Positions 21,348-33,697 of a DNA stretch of 64,000 nt are shown here, piece after piece. The stretch covers positions 218,894 to 282,893 of the forward strand of contig FMBT01000343.1 in assembly GCA_900095095.1 (NCBI GenBank). Reading direction: 5' to 3'. Numbering within the stretch: position 1 is the first letter of the stretch; each line of letters opens with the position of its first letter. This stretch comes from Fragilariopsis cylindrus CCMP1102. Taxonomy: Eukaryota; Bacillariophyta; Bacillariophyceae; Bacillariales; Bacillariaceae. Position numbers and translations under genes: made by a program. The notes under the pieces are model-generated. The model saw only the letters and a list, made by a program, of their open reading frames with translations, ran no database searches and was not told the DNA's origin.

Positions 21348-22289
21348 ATAACACCCTCACGTCGTCAACACAAAGCAATGCAACAAGAATAGGAGTACAA
21401 CAATGTCCCCCTCGACTTAGTCTTGATACAAAGAATGATTGAACATTCAGAAGCGGAGTGAGATTCCATCGGGTTCTACCTTTTTCCAAAAGTGACCAAA
21501 GCATTCTCCCAACTCGTAAGTCCGTCGCGACGACGATACGACAACAATGATAAAACTTGCCATGATCCTCGCTTGCGATAGTATCTGGATTGAGTTTGAG
21601 AAATCGAACAGTATATCATCGCCCGAACAAAATTGAAAACAGATTAATGAATTGACCCACAAGAGAATTAGCTATATATATGTATATGTATGTTTTCAAA
21701 TTCCGGTTTCGGTATTTGTACAATAACAAGGAGACCATTTGGAAATTGATATACCATATGTACGTACTTGTTGGCATTATATAACATAGAATCGTAGTTG
21801 ATAAGCTCTCCCTTTCTCTTTATGACGGTAAATTGTCCGAAGCCCATTTGAAGTTACGATTCTTAAAGAATTAAAATATATATGATTGTCGTAGTCTTCA
21901 CATGCAAGTATACATGCAAATTATGGAGAGATTTACCTTAACTTTTGTGTACCATACCCATTAAGTGTAACGAAGAATTGATTAAGGACTAGATTTTTGA
22001 ATGAGTTGTCGCAAAGTTATAGAAAATTTTTAACAGCTAAGTTTAAGTTAGTTGCATGTTAGCACGTACAATCAGGAGTAGGTAATATAATCAATCAAAT
22101 CAGTGCCAGAATCCAAATATTCAAAAATCATACAGCATTTTCAAAAAAGAATAACAGGAGATACCGAGCTTTAAACTAATGTCTAAAGTTATTATGAGAT
22201 CTATCTTAGCTTTCACTCAACCGGGTAGTTATTCCTATTACACCTGTTTTATCTATTGGGTTAGCGATCTATCTAATCAAGTGATTAAT
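21348..22289. other. Spacer between the oxidoreductase gene and a transposase remnant
   Basis: No gene seen. The left part should be 3' UTR of the fusion gene; the right part, A+T-rich from about 21700, may belong to the remnant element that follows. No terminal inverted repeat was found by eye. Confidence 0.45.
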
Positions 22290-23700
22290 CTATGACTGGG
22301 AATGGCTCGTCTGGTTGCAACTGTCATACTGGGCTGTAGTCTTTAATGTACTGGCTAGTAATGGACTAATGGTCTTAGTCCTGGCTGCTAGTGATTCCAG
22401 TATCTTATCAACTAGATGAGCCTGAGCTGCAGACATCAGTTCCCTCCCTGATGCAATTGTAAGTTCCCTTTTTTTGACTCCATTAATCCCATCAGCAAAT
22501 CCTTTACCATGACCAGGAGCTGATATAAACCTGTCAATTGTAATCTTGTATTTATAAGCAAGGGCTGACAAAAAATAGTAAGCTGTAGCACAACTATACT
22601 GTGAAGGTGCTCCATCACTAGTGCACATAATGACACCATCTTTTTTCAGAATGTGTTCCTTCATCAAGAACACAATCAATCTCTCCATATGATCATCCAC
22701 CACAGCAGAGTGTTGTTGTTTCCCATCAGACAAATAAGTATGGAATTCCATTGTCTTCACTGACTGACCTGCTAGAAAAAAATCGACTGCCACTCCCTCT
22801 TGAGATACTGTCCTCCCCCCGCCAAGATGTTCTAGCTGGGCTTCCTTGTTGAATCTTAATGTCAGTCTCTCAGCAAAGTCTCTTTGAATCCAGACCTCCC
22901 CTGTAGTGATGTTTCTTCTATCTTTTCCAGTGTGATTCTTGCTCAAAATGATATAAAGAATTTTGTGCATTCTATATTTCTGAAGACAAGGTAGATAATA
23001 ATTTTCAAAAAAGGTAGGGATGGATACATTCAATAGCACCAGCTATGTCTTCTTTGTGAGCTTCCCTTTAGACTCCCCTGACTGTCTAGTTGAACAGGTT
23101 GGGCATTCAGTTTGACCAGAAGATAGAGCCAAATGCATTCCACAACTAGTCACCTGCTCCTAAGTATGGAAAGAAATCAGGAGATCATCTTGAGTTAGAG
23201 TTGTTTCTTTGATTGGTGGTTCGAATTTTGGACACCTCTTGCAGACTCCATAAGCACAATCAATATAAATAAGATTAACTAAATCTGGACCTTCATTGTC
23301 TATAGGTTGACACTGGACTCTTCTGACAGTATCCTTTGGTCTTGGGTTATTTCGAATTTTGATTTTGTACCTAACAAGTTCGGCATTTAGAAGAGACCAT
23401 GGAGCTGTACCAACCTGCAGCAGATCTCTTCTATGTTGCATGTAATTCATCAACAATTTCTTTCTTGTATTGATTATAGTCACTCTGGTAGTATTGAATC
23501 TTGAGACAGTCAATACATCCACACATCACTTTATATCTGCTGGACATGGCTCTTAATTCCTTTGGAAGAATTTGTCTTAGCTTGGTGTCAGACACCAAAA
23601 CTTTTCCATTGGAGTCTCTAGCTTCTACCAAATTGTTGACCAGATCATTATGAAGAACCCTGATTTGAGATTAAAATCTGTAACAATAATTTTGGTACCT
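22290..23700 (-). pseudogene. Decayed transposase-like gene
   Basis: Read right to left, broken open frames continue one protein: 23431-23631, 23160-23522 and 22290-23039, with a frame change near 23455 and in-frame stops near 23155 and 23045. The upstream part has paired cysteines (CGCIDC, CAYGVCKRC, CPTC) like zinc-binding elements. The largest piece has features seen in DDE-type transposases of eukaryotic elements: an acidic residue in VAVDFFLAGQ, TSDGAPSQY, and GHGKGFADGINGVKKRE. I cannot assign a superfamily. The gene is not functional as it stands. It lies inside the 18.1-23.8 kb segment, directly next to the right-hand direct repeat. Confidence 0.65.
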
Positions 23701-23769
23701 TGATCAGCAAGCCTTCTTGATTCTTCACTGTAGCCATATCATTTGCTATTGGAGATTCCACAACAAGTG

Positions 23770-23829
23770 AATAAACAATTTTTATGTGCGAATATTGTGA
23801 TCGGCGAAGAAAAAGATGAAGGTAAAAGT
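23770..23829. repeat. Right copy of the direct repeat (see 18096)
   Basis: Thirty-two bases identical to the left copy, then CGAAGAAAAAGATGAAG without the 20-base insertion. It sits about 175-235 bp upstream of the start codon at 24003, abutting the transposase remnant. Confidence 0.9.
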
Positions 23830-23918
23830 CCGTCGAAGCAAGAACGAAAGAAAACATCAACTGACATGAACACAAAAACAAGACAATCAAAATAAAACTC
23901 AATACAACTCAAAAGCTA

Positions 23919-23941
23919 AGAGAGAGAGAGAGAGAGAGAGA
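23919..23941. repeat. (AG)n microsatellite
   Basis: About eleven AG dinucleotides about 60 bp before the ARM-like gene's start codon, in the presumed 5' UTR. Confidence 0.9.
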
Positions 23942-24002
23942 AGGAGAAACGACGGCAACAAAACACCTTGAGATATACCCACGGTCGTGTTCCGCATCAA
24001 AA

Positions 24003-25709
24003 ATGGGTTCGCAATGGTCTAAAAATTCCTCATCGTTGAATGCGGATGATGTATCAAAACCGACATCAATATCGACATCAAAGCCAAAGACAACAAATCA
24101 ACCAACGCCATTGTCGTTATCGTTTTCATCGCCATCGCTGTTGTCGTCCTCTAACTCTCGAAAGCGCAGACGCAACGACAACAACGATGATGATAATGAT
24201 GATGATGATGATGAAGAGGAAGACAATGATAATGATAATGATAATGATAATGATGAAAGCGATATTAGTGGACGAGAGGAAACAGCAGAAAAAGACAAGG
24301 AATCGTCATCACATGCACAGCGACGGCCAAGAAAAAGACGTCGAGCTACTCCGTCCTTCGGGATTACAGATACGTTCCTTTTATGGTTTACAAAATTCGC
24401 TTTATTGGTGATAGAATCAATTGGTCGATTGGATTCATTATACCATGTCAACCGTCCGGAGGTAGAGAAGAAGGAAACAATGGATTTCTTAATGAGGATG
24501 TTACAATACTTTCAATTACGAGACATCGATGTATTACGACGGGGATGGGGTGCAATATCTTTGCTAACGACCGACGCTAATACTATTCGACTAGGTCAAC
24601 AACAACGACCCATTCGAGAATCATCAAATCTCGAAGAAGATATATCACTTATAACAATTGTCATGAGAAGTCACTCAAAATGTGAAGAAATCCAATATTT
24701 GGGCTTCCGTGCAATGGAATATCTGGTCATGAGCGTCCATCACGATGATGACAACGACGATAACAGCAGCAACAGCAACAGTAATAATACCGAAATTGAC
24801 TGGGGAACATTAGTAAAAGGAGGTGCTATATCTGCCTTCGTTGATATCCTTAGAAATTTTCAAAATCGAAAAGACATGACAACATCCTGCTTTATGTTTT
24901 TATTCATGCTGATCAAAGAAGGGGAAGACGTCAATGCACGACGAATATTCATTGAACTCGGAGGGATACCTCTAATATTGCAATCTATCATTCGCTACGT
25001 CGATAAGACAGACTTAACACATACAGGATGCGCGCTCATTCATTACCTAAGTACCTTTGAAACGTCAAGGGACGATCTTATTAATCACAACGTAATCGAT
25101 TGTCTGGTAGTCGTTTTGGATAATCACACCAGCAATAACAATACTGAAATAATTAATATGTGTCTCGTATCGTTGAGACAAATTTCAGTTGATAACGATT
25201 TACCAGCGGGACAGCATCAGCATGAATTCATTCCCATCCTAATCCAATTAATGAAGTATTATCCCGACGATGAAGGGGTGCAATTTTATTCCTCAATTCT
25301 TATCCGTACCGCCGGTCGTACAGAAACAATTCATCATCAATTGGTTGTACCCACGATCGTGGCCGCAATGAGAAGATTCCCAGATCATGATGGGATTGTT
25401 TTCTTTGGAAGTTTATTATTTTGGAAAATAATATCGAATGATAATACTAATACCAACGAGGCATTAACATTTATATCCTCCGAGGGGGGTATAGAGTCTG
25501 TAATAGCAGCAACAATCTCAAATAACGGTAACCTTGTTGGGTTAGCCACCGTTGCTCATGCAATTCTAATACACGCTTGGGAAATCCGACCACCTGAACA
25601 AGAACCAGCTGTCGTGGCGTTTGGTGGGAGTAGAGAAATCATCTCACTGATTACAAAATTCAATCAACGGAATGCTGCTAACAATGTTCCATTGCATATA
25701 GCGATATGA
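24003..25709 (+). CDS. Armadillo-like helical repeat protein, 568 aa
   Basis: An intronless 568-residue ORF. The N-terminus MGSQWSKNSS fits an N-myristoylation signal (Gly2, Ser6), which would put the protein on membranes. Residues 15-115 are Ser/Pro- then Asp/Glu-rich with two basic clusters (SRKRRR, RRPRKRRR) that could be nuclear signals. From about residue 120 the protein is made of alpha-helical repeats resembling armadillo/HEAT units, for example IELGGIPLILQSIIRYV, GCALIHYLSTFE, and VVALDN-like helices followed by AFGGSREIISLI. Such repeats form protein-binding surfaces. No enzymatic motif. Function and partner unknown. Confidence 0.72.
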   Translation: MGSQWSKNSSSLNADDVSKPTSISTSKPKTTNQPTPLSLSFSSPSLLSSSNSRKRRRNDNNDDDNDDDDDEEEDNDNDNDNDNDESDISGREETAEKDKESSSHAQRRPRKRRRATPSFGITDTFLLWFTKFALLVIESIGRLDSLYHVNRPEVEKKETMDFLMRMLQYFQLRDIDVLRRGWGAISLLTTDANTIRLGQQQRPIRESSNLEEDISLITIVMRSHSKCEEIQYLGFRAMEYLVMSVHHDDDNDDNSSNSNSNNTEIDWGTLVKGGAISAFVDILRNFQNRKDMTTSCFMFLFMLIKEGEDVNARRIFIELGGIPLILQSIIRYVDKTDLTHTGCALIHYLSTFETSRDDLINHNVIDCLVVVLDNHTSNNNTEIINMCLVSLRQISVDNDLPAGQHQHEFIPILIQLMKYYPDDEGVQFYSSILIRTAGRTETIHHQLVVPTIVAAMRRFPDHDGIVFFGSLLFWKIISNDNTNTNEALTFISSEGGIESVIAATISNNGNLVGLATVAHAILIHAWEIRPPEQEPAVVAFGGSREIISLITKFNQRNAANNVPLHIAI

Positions 25710-26042
25710 CTTCGAGAAGCAAAATACAACTTATTAGAATTATTTTATGATGAAAATTTAGAACTGAATATCGTTAGATACTTGACCTATATTAGTAACG
25801 ACTGTGATTATCACAATTATTATTATTATTACCATATAATATCATCACATTGTTTGTGAGTAATCCCCATTATTACCATCAAATTGTTTGCGAGTAATGC
25901 CTATTACTTCAAATATCAAAAGAAATTTCCAATCTGTTAACGTATACTTATTATACATATATATATATATATATATATCATATCTTCACATTGATAAATA
26001 TTTACTATATCCCACTTTCCCATCGTCTATTCTGTGAAGTTG
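25710..26042. other. Convergent spacer, no gene seen
   Basis: The 3' ends of the plus-strand ARM-like gene and the minus-strand HSF gene meet here. It holds a short TA microsatellite near 25960-25978 and a partly repeated ATTATTACCATCA block around 25824-25880. Confidence 0.5.
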
Positions 26043-27640
<1,598 letters not shown>

Positions 27641-28690
27641 TAGACCATCATCCATCGTGGTGCAGATAGTTTAAGCTCAAAAATGATGACAATTGTGAAG
27701 GTAATATTCGATATCGACACATCGACACCGCAACTGTTTGTGGTCAAGGTGTGTATGATGGTAATAGTAGGGGCGTTTTGAAAAGCAGAAGATATAAACG
27801 GCGACGAATTTTCACGAAGTTTAGTTTCGCGCCTAAATCTGCCCACAAAATGCGCGTCAAATCAAACATCCTCAAATCAACACAATCCTTGATTATTGTC
27901 CAGTTGGAGCTTCAGCTAGTTGGACGTTTATTTTTCCTACTTTTCTTACCCCTTTTGACAGGCTTCGTTGTTGGTGTTCATCAGTTGGTTCTTGTGGAAT
28001 AACAATATCTGAAATAGGATATATATATCTACTACAAACAACAATTGGTAGTAGTACCTCAATATCATCTTCAGTTTTTTAAGAAAATCAAATTAGAATT
28101 TATTTATTGCATTTTTGCATTGTCAGTCCCGCGTGACTTACGTACATCGTTCTGTTTATCGGCCGCGAAAAGGTCAAAGTACTAACCGTTAGTAGAGATG
28201 CAGTAGAGACGTTTCTTTTAATTCGAGTTACTGTAGCGCTCAAGATCTGAAATCCCTAGCTCTAGTAACTTGTGTTCGCCCTTCAAGAAGACTTTTCTCA
28301 GCCACCCGAATGTTGAATGGTGCGTGGTATGCATTCACCTTGATTTAACGAGCAAACAGTAAGCGCTTTCTTCTCCTCTTTTTGCTGAACATACTAGAAG
28401 TATTGTAGCCAATAAGTAGTTACGAGAAAGAGACATTAAACCGGAAGAGCACCACTATTGTTCCGGCAAGCAAATAGGAGAATTCTAATCGCCTCCTGAC
28501 AACGAGACGACTGTGAAGTACTATTTGGTGTTCCGTTATCGTTACTGCGGGGTAGTGTGACGAAACATTGTAACTTTTTGGATCAATCGATGGGTGAGAG
28601 CTCTGTCTAAAGCAATAAAAGGAAAAGGGGGAAAAACATCGACCGAATTTTAAATACCTTTGCCATTATTCTGTTATATTCTATTATATC
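27641..28690. other. 1-kb divergent spacer, HSF / zinc-finger RNase H
   Basis: Contains the promoters of two divergent genes. No gene recognised; the short ORFs at 27640-28002 on both strands have no similarity I know. The 28130-28640 part is less A+T-rich and could hold a non-coding RNA, but no known RNA motif was found. Confidence 0.45.
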
Positions 28691-29599
28691 ATGCATACCT
28701 GTCCGTTTTGTTATGACAGCTTTACCAGCCAAAGAGGTTTGGTGGCACATACAGAAGCCAAGCATGGGAAGTCAAATGTTCACGCACTTACTCAGGCATG
28801 GGAGAATGGTCGAAACCAACGCAACATCATGACAACAGGAAATCAAGTGGAGGATGGACAAGTATATTTGGATGAAGAAGAGTGTTATGACTACCAATCA
28901 GAAACATGGGATTGTCCTCAATGTCGTCAAGAATTTCGTTCGTTCCGTGCCCTAGAACAACATGCCAATAGTGGTGTTCATAGTGCCAAGGCGTATCGAT
29001 GCGATGATTGCAATCGCGAATTTTCAAGTCTAACTGGGTTGATGAGTCATTGCCAAAAAACCTCCTGTGTGTACGCCAACAACATCGTCAATACTCTTGC
29101 GAACGATTATGAACGTGGACCACAACTTATGCTCACACAGAATGGGAACACCCATACAGAAGCAACATTAGAATTTGATGGAAGTGCCAAGCCCAATCCC
29201 GGAAATGGTGGATCTGGTTACGTACTTTATAATGGGAGTGGACGAGTGTTGGAATCAACGTCGATTGAAATTATGGATGGTAGGGTTACCAACAATCAGG
29301 CTGAATATGCTGCGTTGGTATGGGGAATGGAATGTGCAGTTCAATACAATATCAAAACATTACTTGTGAAGGGTGATAGTCAATTAGTTATTGATCAGAT
29401 GAATGGTCACAAGAATGTTAATAGTGAACGAATGAAACCACTGTACCAACAGGCCAAGTATTTGGAAGAGGGTATGTTTTCAAGGGTCCGATATGAACAT
29501 ATTTATCGTCATGATAATTGTGCTGCCGATGGAAAGGCGAATGAGGGATCCAATTGCAATGCCAATCAACAAAGATACCTTTCGGAAGCAAAATATTAA
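28691..29599 (+). CDS. C2H2 zinc fingers joined to an RNase H domain
   Basis: A 302-residue intronless ORF. Three C2H2 units come first: CPFCYDSFTSQRGLVAHTEAKH (residues about 4-25), CPQCRQEFRSFRALEQHANSG with a later His (about 77-100), and CDDCNREFSSLTGLMSHCQK (about 104-124, with an atypical His/Cys end). A plant-type RNase HI domain (RVT_3 group) follows from about residue 155: FDGSAKPNPGNGGSG carries the first Asp, NNQAEYAAL the Glu, LVKGDSQLV the second Asp, and YRHDNCAADGKANEG the last His/Asp region. All catalytic acids are present, so cleavage of RNA in RNA-DNA hybrids is likely. The zinc fingers may direct it to a nucleic acid. There is no reverse transcriptase nearby, so it is not simply a retroelement fragment. 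Confidence 0.88.
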   Translation: MHTCPFCYDSFTSQRGLVAHTEAKHGKSNVHALTQAWENGRNQRNIMTTGNQVEDGQVYLDEEECYDYQSETWDCPQCRQEFRSFRALEQHANSGVHSAKAYRCDDCNREFSSLTGLMSHCQKTSCVYANNIVNTLANDYERGPQLMLTQNGNTHTEATLEFDGSAKPNPGNGGSGYVLYNGSGRVLESTSIEIMDGRVTNNQAEYAALVWGMECAVQYNIKTLLVKGDSQLVIDQMNGHKNVNSERMKPLYQQAKYLEEGMFSRVRYEHIYRHDNCAADGKANEGSNCNANQQRYLSEAKY

Positions 29600-30508
29600 A
29601 AAAAATGAATTTATTCAAAGAAAAGTAGCACATAACATATTACAATAAATTGATATATTATTATTATGCATTATTATTATACATTATTATATATACACGG
29701 TACGAATACGACGTGTAGACGACTACAGTGTATTCTCAAGTATTTAATTCTCTATCTATGATATTTTATCAGGTTGGGTACATAGTATATAGAAATATAT
29801 ATACAGTTGGTGTCGGGCATATAATAAATCTATGGTTTCCCTTCAGTTTTCTTGCTGGTTCTTTGTTAGCGTGCGGTGTCCCAATCATCGTGTGATAATA
29901 TCGATACGACGACGGACCCGGACGACACGAATCATTGTTGTCTTGAGTCTAGAGTCTAGATAGTCAAATTACAAAAATGTGTGTACAGCATGTAGACTAT
30001 ACTCCAGTTATCCGAGATGATATGGCATATTTACTGCTTCAATTCATAATTTATTATCTTCTACTGTCGGGTACGGGAAATTACGGATCTCATACTACTA
30101 GCACGCAAGCAATCAATTGTCTACACGTGAACAGTACAGTGCTGTATGCTTGTGTTGATGGTGCTGTTTGATGGTTGGGCTGTGTTGATTTTTATGTAGA
30201 CTCCATGGTTTCGAAATGGATTTGTAAACATTTCCGGACAGCGTTCTTTTTTGTTTCGTATTGAGTTTTCCAGTTGTAATCTGATCTTTGCGGTGGATGT
30301 TAAAGTACTTCCCTACAAAGAATTGAAACATACTATTTATCATGTTGTCAGCTAGCATTATAAAGATCTTGTAGTCATTATGTGAAACAATAATATGGTA
30401 GAATTCACATATCTAAGGTAGAGTAGGCGCAACCGTAAATGCTAATAAAACGTGTTATTATTACTACTATTGTTATCCTTTCTCTGTAAGAAAAAATAAA
30501 GATGCTTT
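29600..30508. other. Convergent spacer, no gene seen
   Basis: About 0.9 kb between the RNase H gene and the 3' end of the LSD1-like gene. A+T-rich (TTATTATTATGCA repeats near 29660), with short ORFs of no recognisable similarity. Confidence 0.5.
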
Positions 30509-33500
30509 CTACATATCAACTAGACTTTTAGGTTTCACATCTCGATGAGATCGTCGCACAGATGATTCATTGTTGGTCGTGTCAGATGAAGAAGCTACAT
30601 CTGCAGCGATTCTAGCCATGTGTGTATCCCAATTGTCCGTAACAACACGCTTTGTTTGCCACGAACTCACAAGATCAAGTCGTTTGTTCGATGAAGATGA
30701 TACTAATCTTTGCCATCGATCACGTATCTGCTTCGTACTCCGCCTACGTGTGGAACCATAAACAGGAAGAACTTTTGATTGTAACAAATTATAGTTTTGT
30801 CCATAACTTTCCAGTGCTCGGACCAATGTCCGATCCTCTTGCTGGTTGGTATTCTTCTTATTTTCCAATTTTATTTGTTCAGCTATTAAGCTTTCATTAA
30901 GATCATTATCATTGTCGCCACTAGATTTTTTTGCTCTACTAGTAGGACTTGACATATTAATTGCCTTTCTAACCGAACCAAGAGATCGTTGGCTTCGACG
31001 GGTGGCAGTAAGAACACCCGGGGTTTTTCTACCACTTCCTCCCGTTGATGTAGTTTTCTGATTGTTCGTAGTGGTAATGATGGTAGTAGGTGTCGCCACG
31101 GTCGCGCTCATACTCGCACTAGTGGTGTCTCCATTCGGTTTCTTCCGAAGGGTCATCCCACCATAACCACCACGTCTGGGTTGTTTCTCATTCGAATGGG
31201 GGAGTGTACGTAAATGACCCGAAGTACCACCAGAACTGTTTTTCTTGGGACTTTTCGTAGTATTCTTTTTGTACACTCTCTTTGTAGGAAAAGTGTGTTG
31301 ATAGACATGTACAGAATCTTCAAACTTCATATAATCATTTAGTAAGGGTTCCATGAATAAATCAAAGCGATAGGCTTCCCGAATACCGCTTAAGAATGCT
31401 CCATGCATCGTGGATGGGTGATACGGTGTCGTATGTTCCCCAGCAAACATGATCAATGGTTTCTCCTCAAGAACGGGATCATGAACTGGTTGACTGATAG
31501 AGCCTAACGCTTTTTTACCGTCTACTCCCGGAGGGATGTATGTAAATGCCATTCTTGAATACTGTTCTTGTCCCCATCGTGTAATGCAGTAGTCAACTAG
31601 GGCAGGGATCTCTCTACCACAAATCTTCTTCAAAACATCCAAACAGTCTGATATAATTTCCTTATCGGTCCAATCTTCGACGTCTAATGCAAAGTCCCCA
31701 CCGTACATGAATATCAATATTGGTTTCTGTGTGTACTTCATTGCATTCAACACTAGGTACGAATATTCCATTTCTGCCTTCCCCAAAAAGTCAGAATCTT
31801 GCCAAAAGGCCGTCGGGAATGATATAGCACATTTATTTAGTAATCCGCATCCTAATTCTTGGATCGCATTTTTTTTTGTCGGGCTAAGTGATGGAACAAA
31901 TCTAACATGACCGGGTTCATTATGTGGTAGTTTGAGTACACCAAGTGGAAGCGTACAAACTAAAGCATCGGCCTCCAAAACAACTCCATTTTGTAAAGTC
32001 ACTTGAACAGTAGAAGATGGATCTTCTTCTGTGATCTCAGCTTCCTCAATTTGTTCCTCTTCCTGGTTTTCATTAGTAATACCGCTTTGTGTATTTGCAT
32101 CATCGTTTCTGTTCATCTTTCGTTGTCGTTTGCGCCGTTTTTTAGCCATTGAAGGGTAGTCATAACTAATAGAATTATCATGACCAAACTCAAGCTTTTC
32201 TCCCATAACACCCTTAGTAGATCGTGAAGATCGTCTAACATCAACGTCTAAGTCACGTACCCTCCGAGAAAAGCGTCTAGTGTCCGGTACAGAATTAATG
32301 GGCTTAGTTGGTTCTTTCTTTATTTTGACAATCGTCGGACGGCGACGACGAGCAGAAGGAAGAGGAGGATCAGGAGCGGGCTCAGCAGGTGATTCGGATA
32401 GTTCTATTTCGTTTAGTTGTGTTATATCTTCAGTCGAGTTTCGTTTCTCATCTTCAGCAAGTTCAGTTCCGGACCTGATATCATTGTCATCGATATTGTC
32501 CGTTGTTGTGTCGTTGTCGTTGTCGCTGTCGTTCGTAGTAATAGTAGTAGCAGCAGCAGTAAGGTTATCATTATCATCGCCATCGTCGTCGACATCGATA
32601 TTCGTTGCTCTCTCGAGGATTTCAAGAGGTGTGGTTCCATTCGGTAATACAACACGAATATCGATAACGGGACTGTTATTTAAAATTTCCAGTCCATCAG
32701 CTAATCTTTCCATGATTAATTTCCAGCTACATTCTACTGCAGCGTGTGCTCCATCAAATCCAAATGGTTCATCCTCATTCCAAGTATTACCTAAATCATA
32801 AAATGATGCACCAGTGGGCAGTTCAAGATTGGCACGGTGCCATTTAAGGAGAGGATTTTCCCAATTATTATTATGATTATTATTATTTATGCTGTTGTTG
32901 TTGCCATTCTTACTAGGAGAGCTCGCCGTCCCATTATTTCCATTACTATTATTATTACTATTACCACTCTTTTCACGACAGACATTTTCAAATAAAGATC
33001 CGAAACTTTCTTTTGAATCTCTATCTTGTTCGGCTTTAGCAAATGTTACATCAAGGCATTCATTAAAGAAGTTGTCCATTTTTTCATCTTCCTTCGGATC
33101 AAATGGCCATCCATTCTCGTCCATTAGAAGACAGTAACTTGACACAGGATGAACAGGTACGCCCATTTGAGTTGTAATATCATACATAGGATTATCATCG
33201 ATTCCATGAATTAAAGCCCCACCCACATCAACGGCATGTTGTCGTGTCATGATGACATCGCCACCCGAATTATTACTATAAACCTTTTTTATCCCATTCT
33301 TATCTGCTCTTTTCGATGACGATGATGATATTGGTATCGGTATAGTAGATGGATATTCATTCCCCATTTCAAGTACTTCACCCTTAAGACGACCACCAAC
33401 TCTAGATCTTGCCTCAACCACTAAAACTTCATATCCTCGTTGACGTAATTCTTGAGAACATGCCAGACCAGAAACACCAGCACCAAGAACGATTATCCGT

Positions 33501-33697
33501 TGAGGATGACGCTTTATTTTAACTTTTACTCCTTTTTGGTTACTACTAGTAGTAGTAGCAGCAGTAGTACGATTTTGTTTTTGTCCTACTGATACTGCTG
33601 GTGATGGCGATACTGCTGCTGCTGCTGGTGCTGGTCGTCGTCGTTTCTTTCCATTTGGCGATATTAATGATTGTGACGTTGATGAAGACTTCCCCAT
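30509..33697 (-). CDS. LSD1-like flavin amine oxidase with C-terminal Myb-like domain
   Basis: A 1062-residue intronless ORF related to lysine-specific histone demethylases (KDM1/LSD1), which oxidise methyl-lysine using FAD. After a basic Ser/Pro N-terminus come the dinucleotide motif RIIVLGAGVSGLACSQELRQ, VEARSRVGGR and DVGGALIHGI. A charged insert (about residues 360-560, with many Asp and basic clusters such as KKRRKRQRK) splits the oxidase domain. The second half has VCTLPLGVLK, LGCGLLNKCAISF with the lysine that contacts FAD in LSD1, and the terminal MFAGEHTTPYHPSTMHGAFLSGIREA. Near the C-terminus, DRTLVRALESYGQNYNLL to IRDRWQRLV is a Myb/SANT-like module. No SWIRM domain is visible. Nuclear chromatin function is inferred; a polyamine oxidase is the alternative. 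Confidence 0.88.
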   Translation of the reverse strand: MGKSSSTSQSLISPNGKKRRRPAPAAAAVSPSPAVSVGQKQNRTTAATTTSSNQKGVKVKIKRHPQRIIVLGAGVSGLACSQELRQRGYEVLVVEARSRVGGRLKGEVLEMGNEYPSTIPIPISSSSSKRADKNGIKKVYSNNSGGDVIMTRQHAVDVGGALIHGIDDNPMYDITTQMGVPVHPVSSYCLLMDENGWPFDPKEDEKMDNFFNECLDVTFAKAEQDRDSKESFGSLFENVCREKSGNSNNNSNGNNGTASSPSKNGNNNSINNNNHNNNWENPLLKWHRANLELPTGASFYDLGNTWNEDEPFGFDGAHAAVECSWKLIMERLADGLEILNNSPVIDIRVVLPNGTTPLEILERATNIDVDDDGDDNDNLTAAATTITTNDSDNDNDTTTDNIDDNDIRSGTELAEDEKRNSTEDITQLNEIELSESPAEPAPDPPLPSARRRRPTIVKIKKEPTKPINSVPDTRRFSRRVRDLDVDVRRSSRSTKGVMGEKLEFGHDNSISYDYPSMAKKRRKRQRKMNRNDDANTQSGITNENQEEEQIEEAEITEEDPSSTVQVTLQNGVVLEADALVCTLPLGVLKLPHNEPGHVRFVPSLSPTKKNAIQELGCGLLNKCAISFPTAFWQDSDFLGKAEMEYSYLVLNAMKYTQKPILIFMYGGDFALDVEDWTDKEIISDCLDVLKKICGREIPALVDYCITRWGQEQYSRMAFTYIPPGVDGKKALGSISQPVHDPVLEEKPLIMFAGEHTTPYHPSTMHGAFLSGIREAYRFDLFMEPLLNDYMKFEDSVHVYQHTFPTKRVYKKNTTKSPKKNSSGGTSGHLRTLPHSNEKQPRRGGYGGMTLRKKPNGDTTSASMSATVATPTTIITTTNNQKTTSTGGSGRKTPGVLTATRRSQRSLGSVRKAINMSSPTSRAKKSSGDNDNDLNESLIAEQIKLENKKNTNQQEDRTLVRALESYGQNYNLLQSKVLPVYGSTRRRSTKQIRDRWQRLVSSSSNKRLDLVSSWQTKRVVTDNWDTHMARIAADVASSSDTTNNESSVRRSHRDVKPKSLVDM

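Noticed and set aside
32280-32801. 173-codon open frame opposite the LSD1-like gene, with further frames at 32417 and 32889
   Set aside because: These are antisense translations of Asp/Ser-rich codons of the LSD1-like insert; the product is repetitive Ser/Val and has no independent support.
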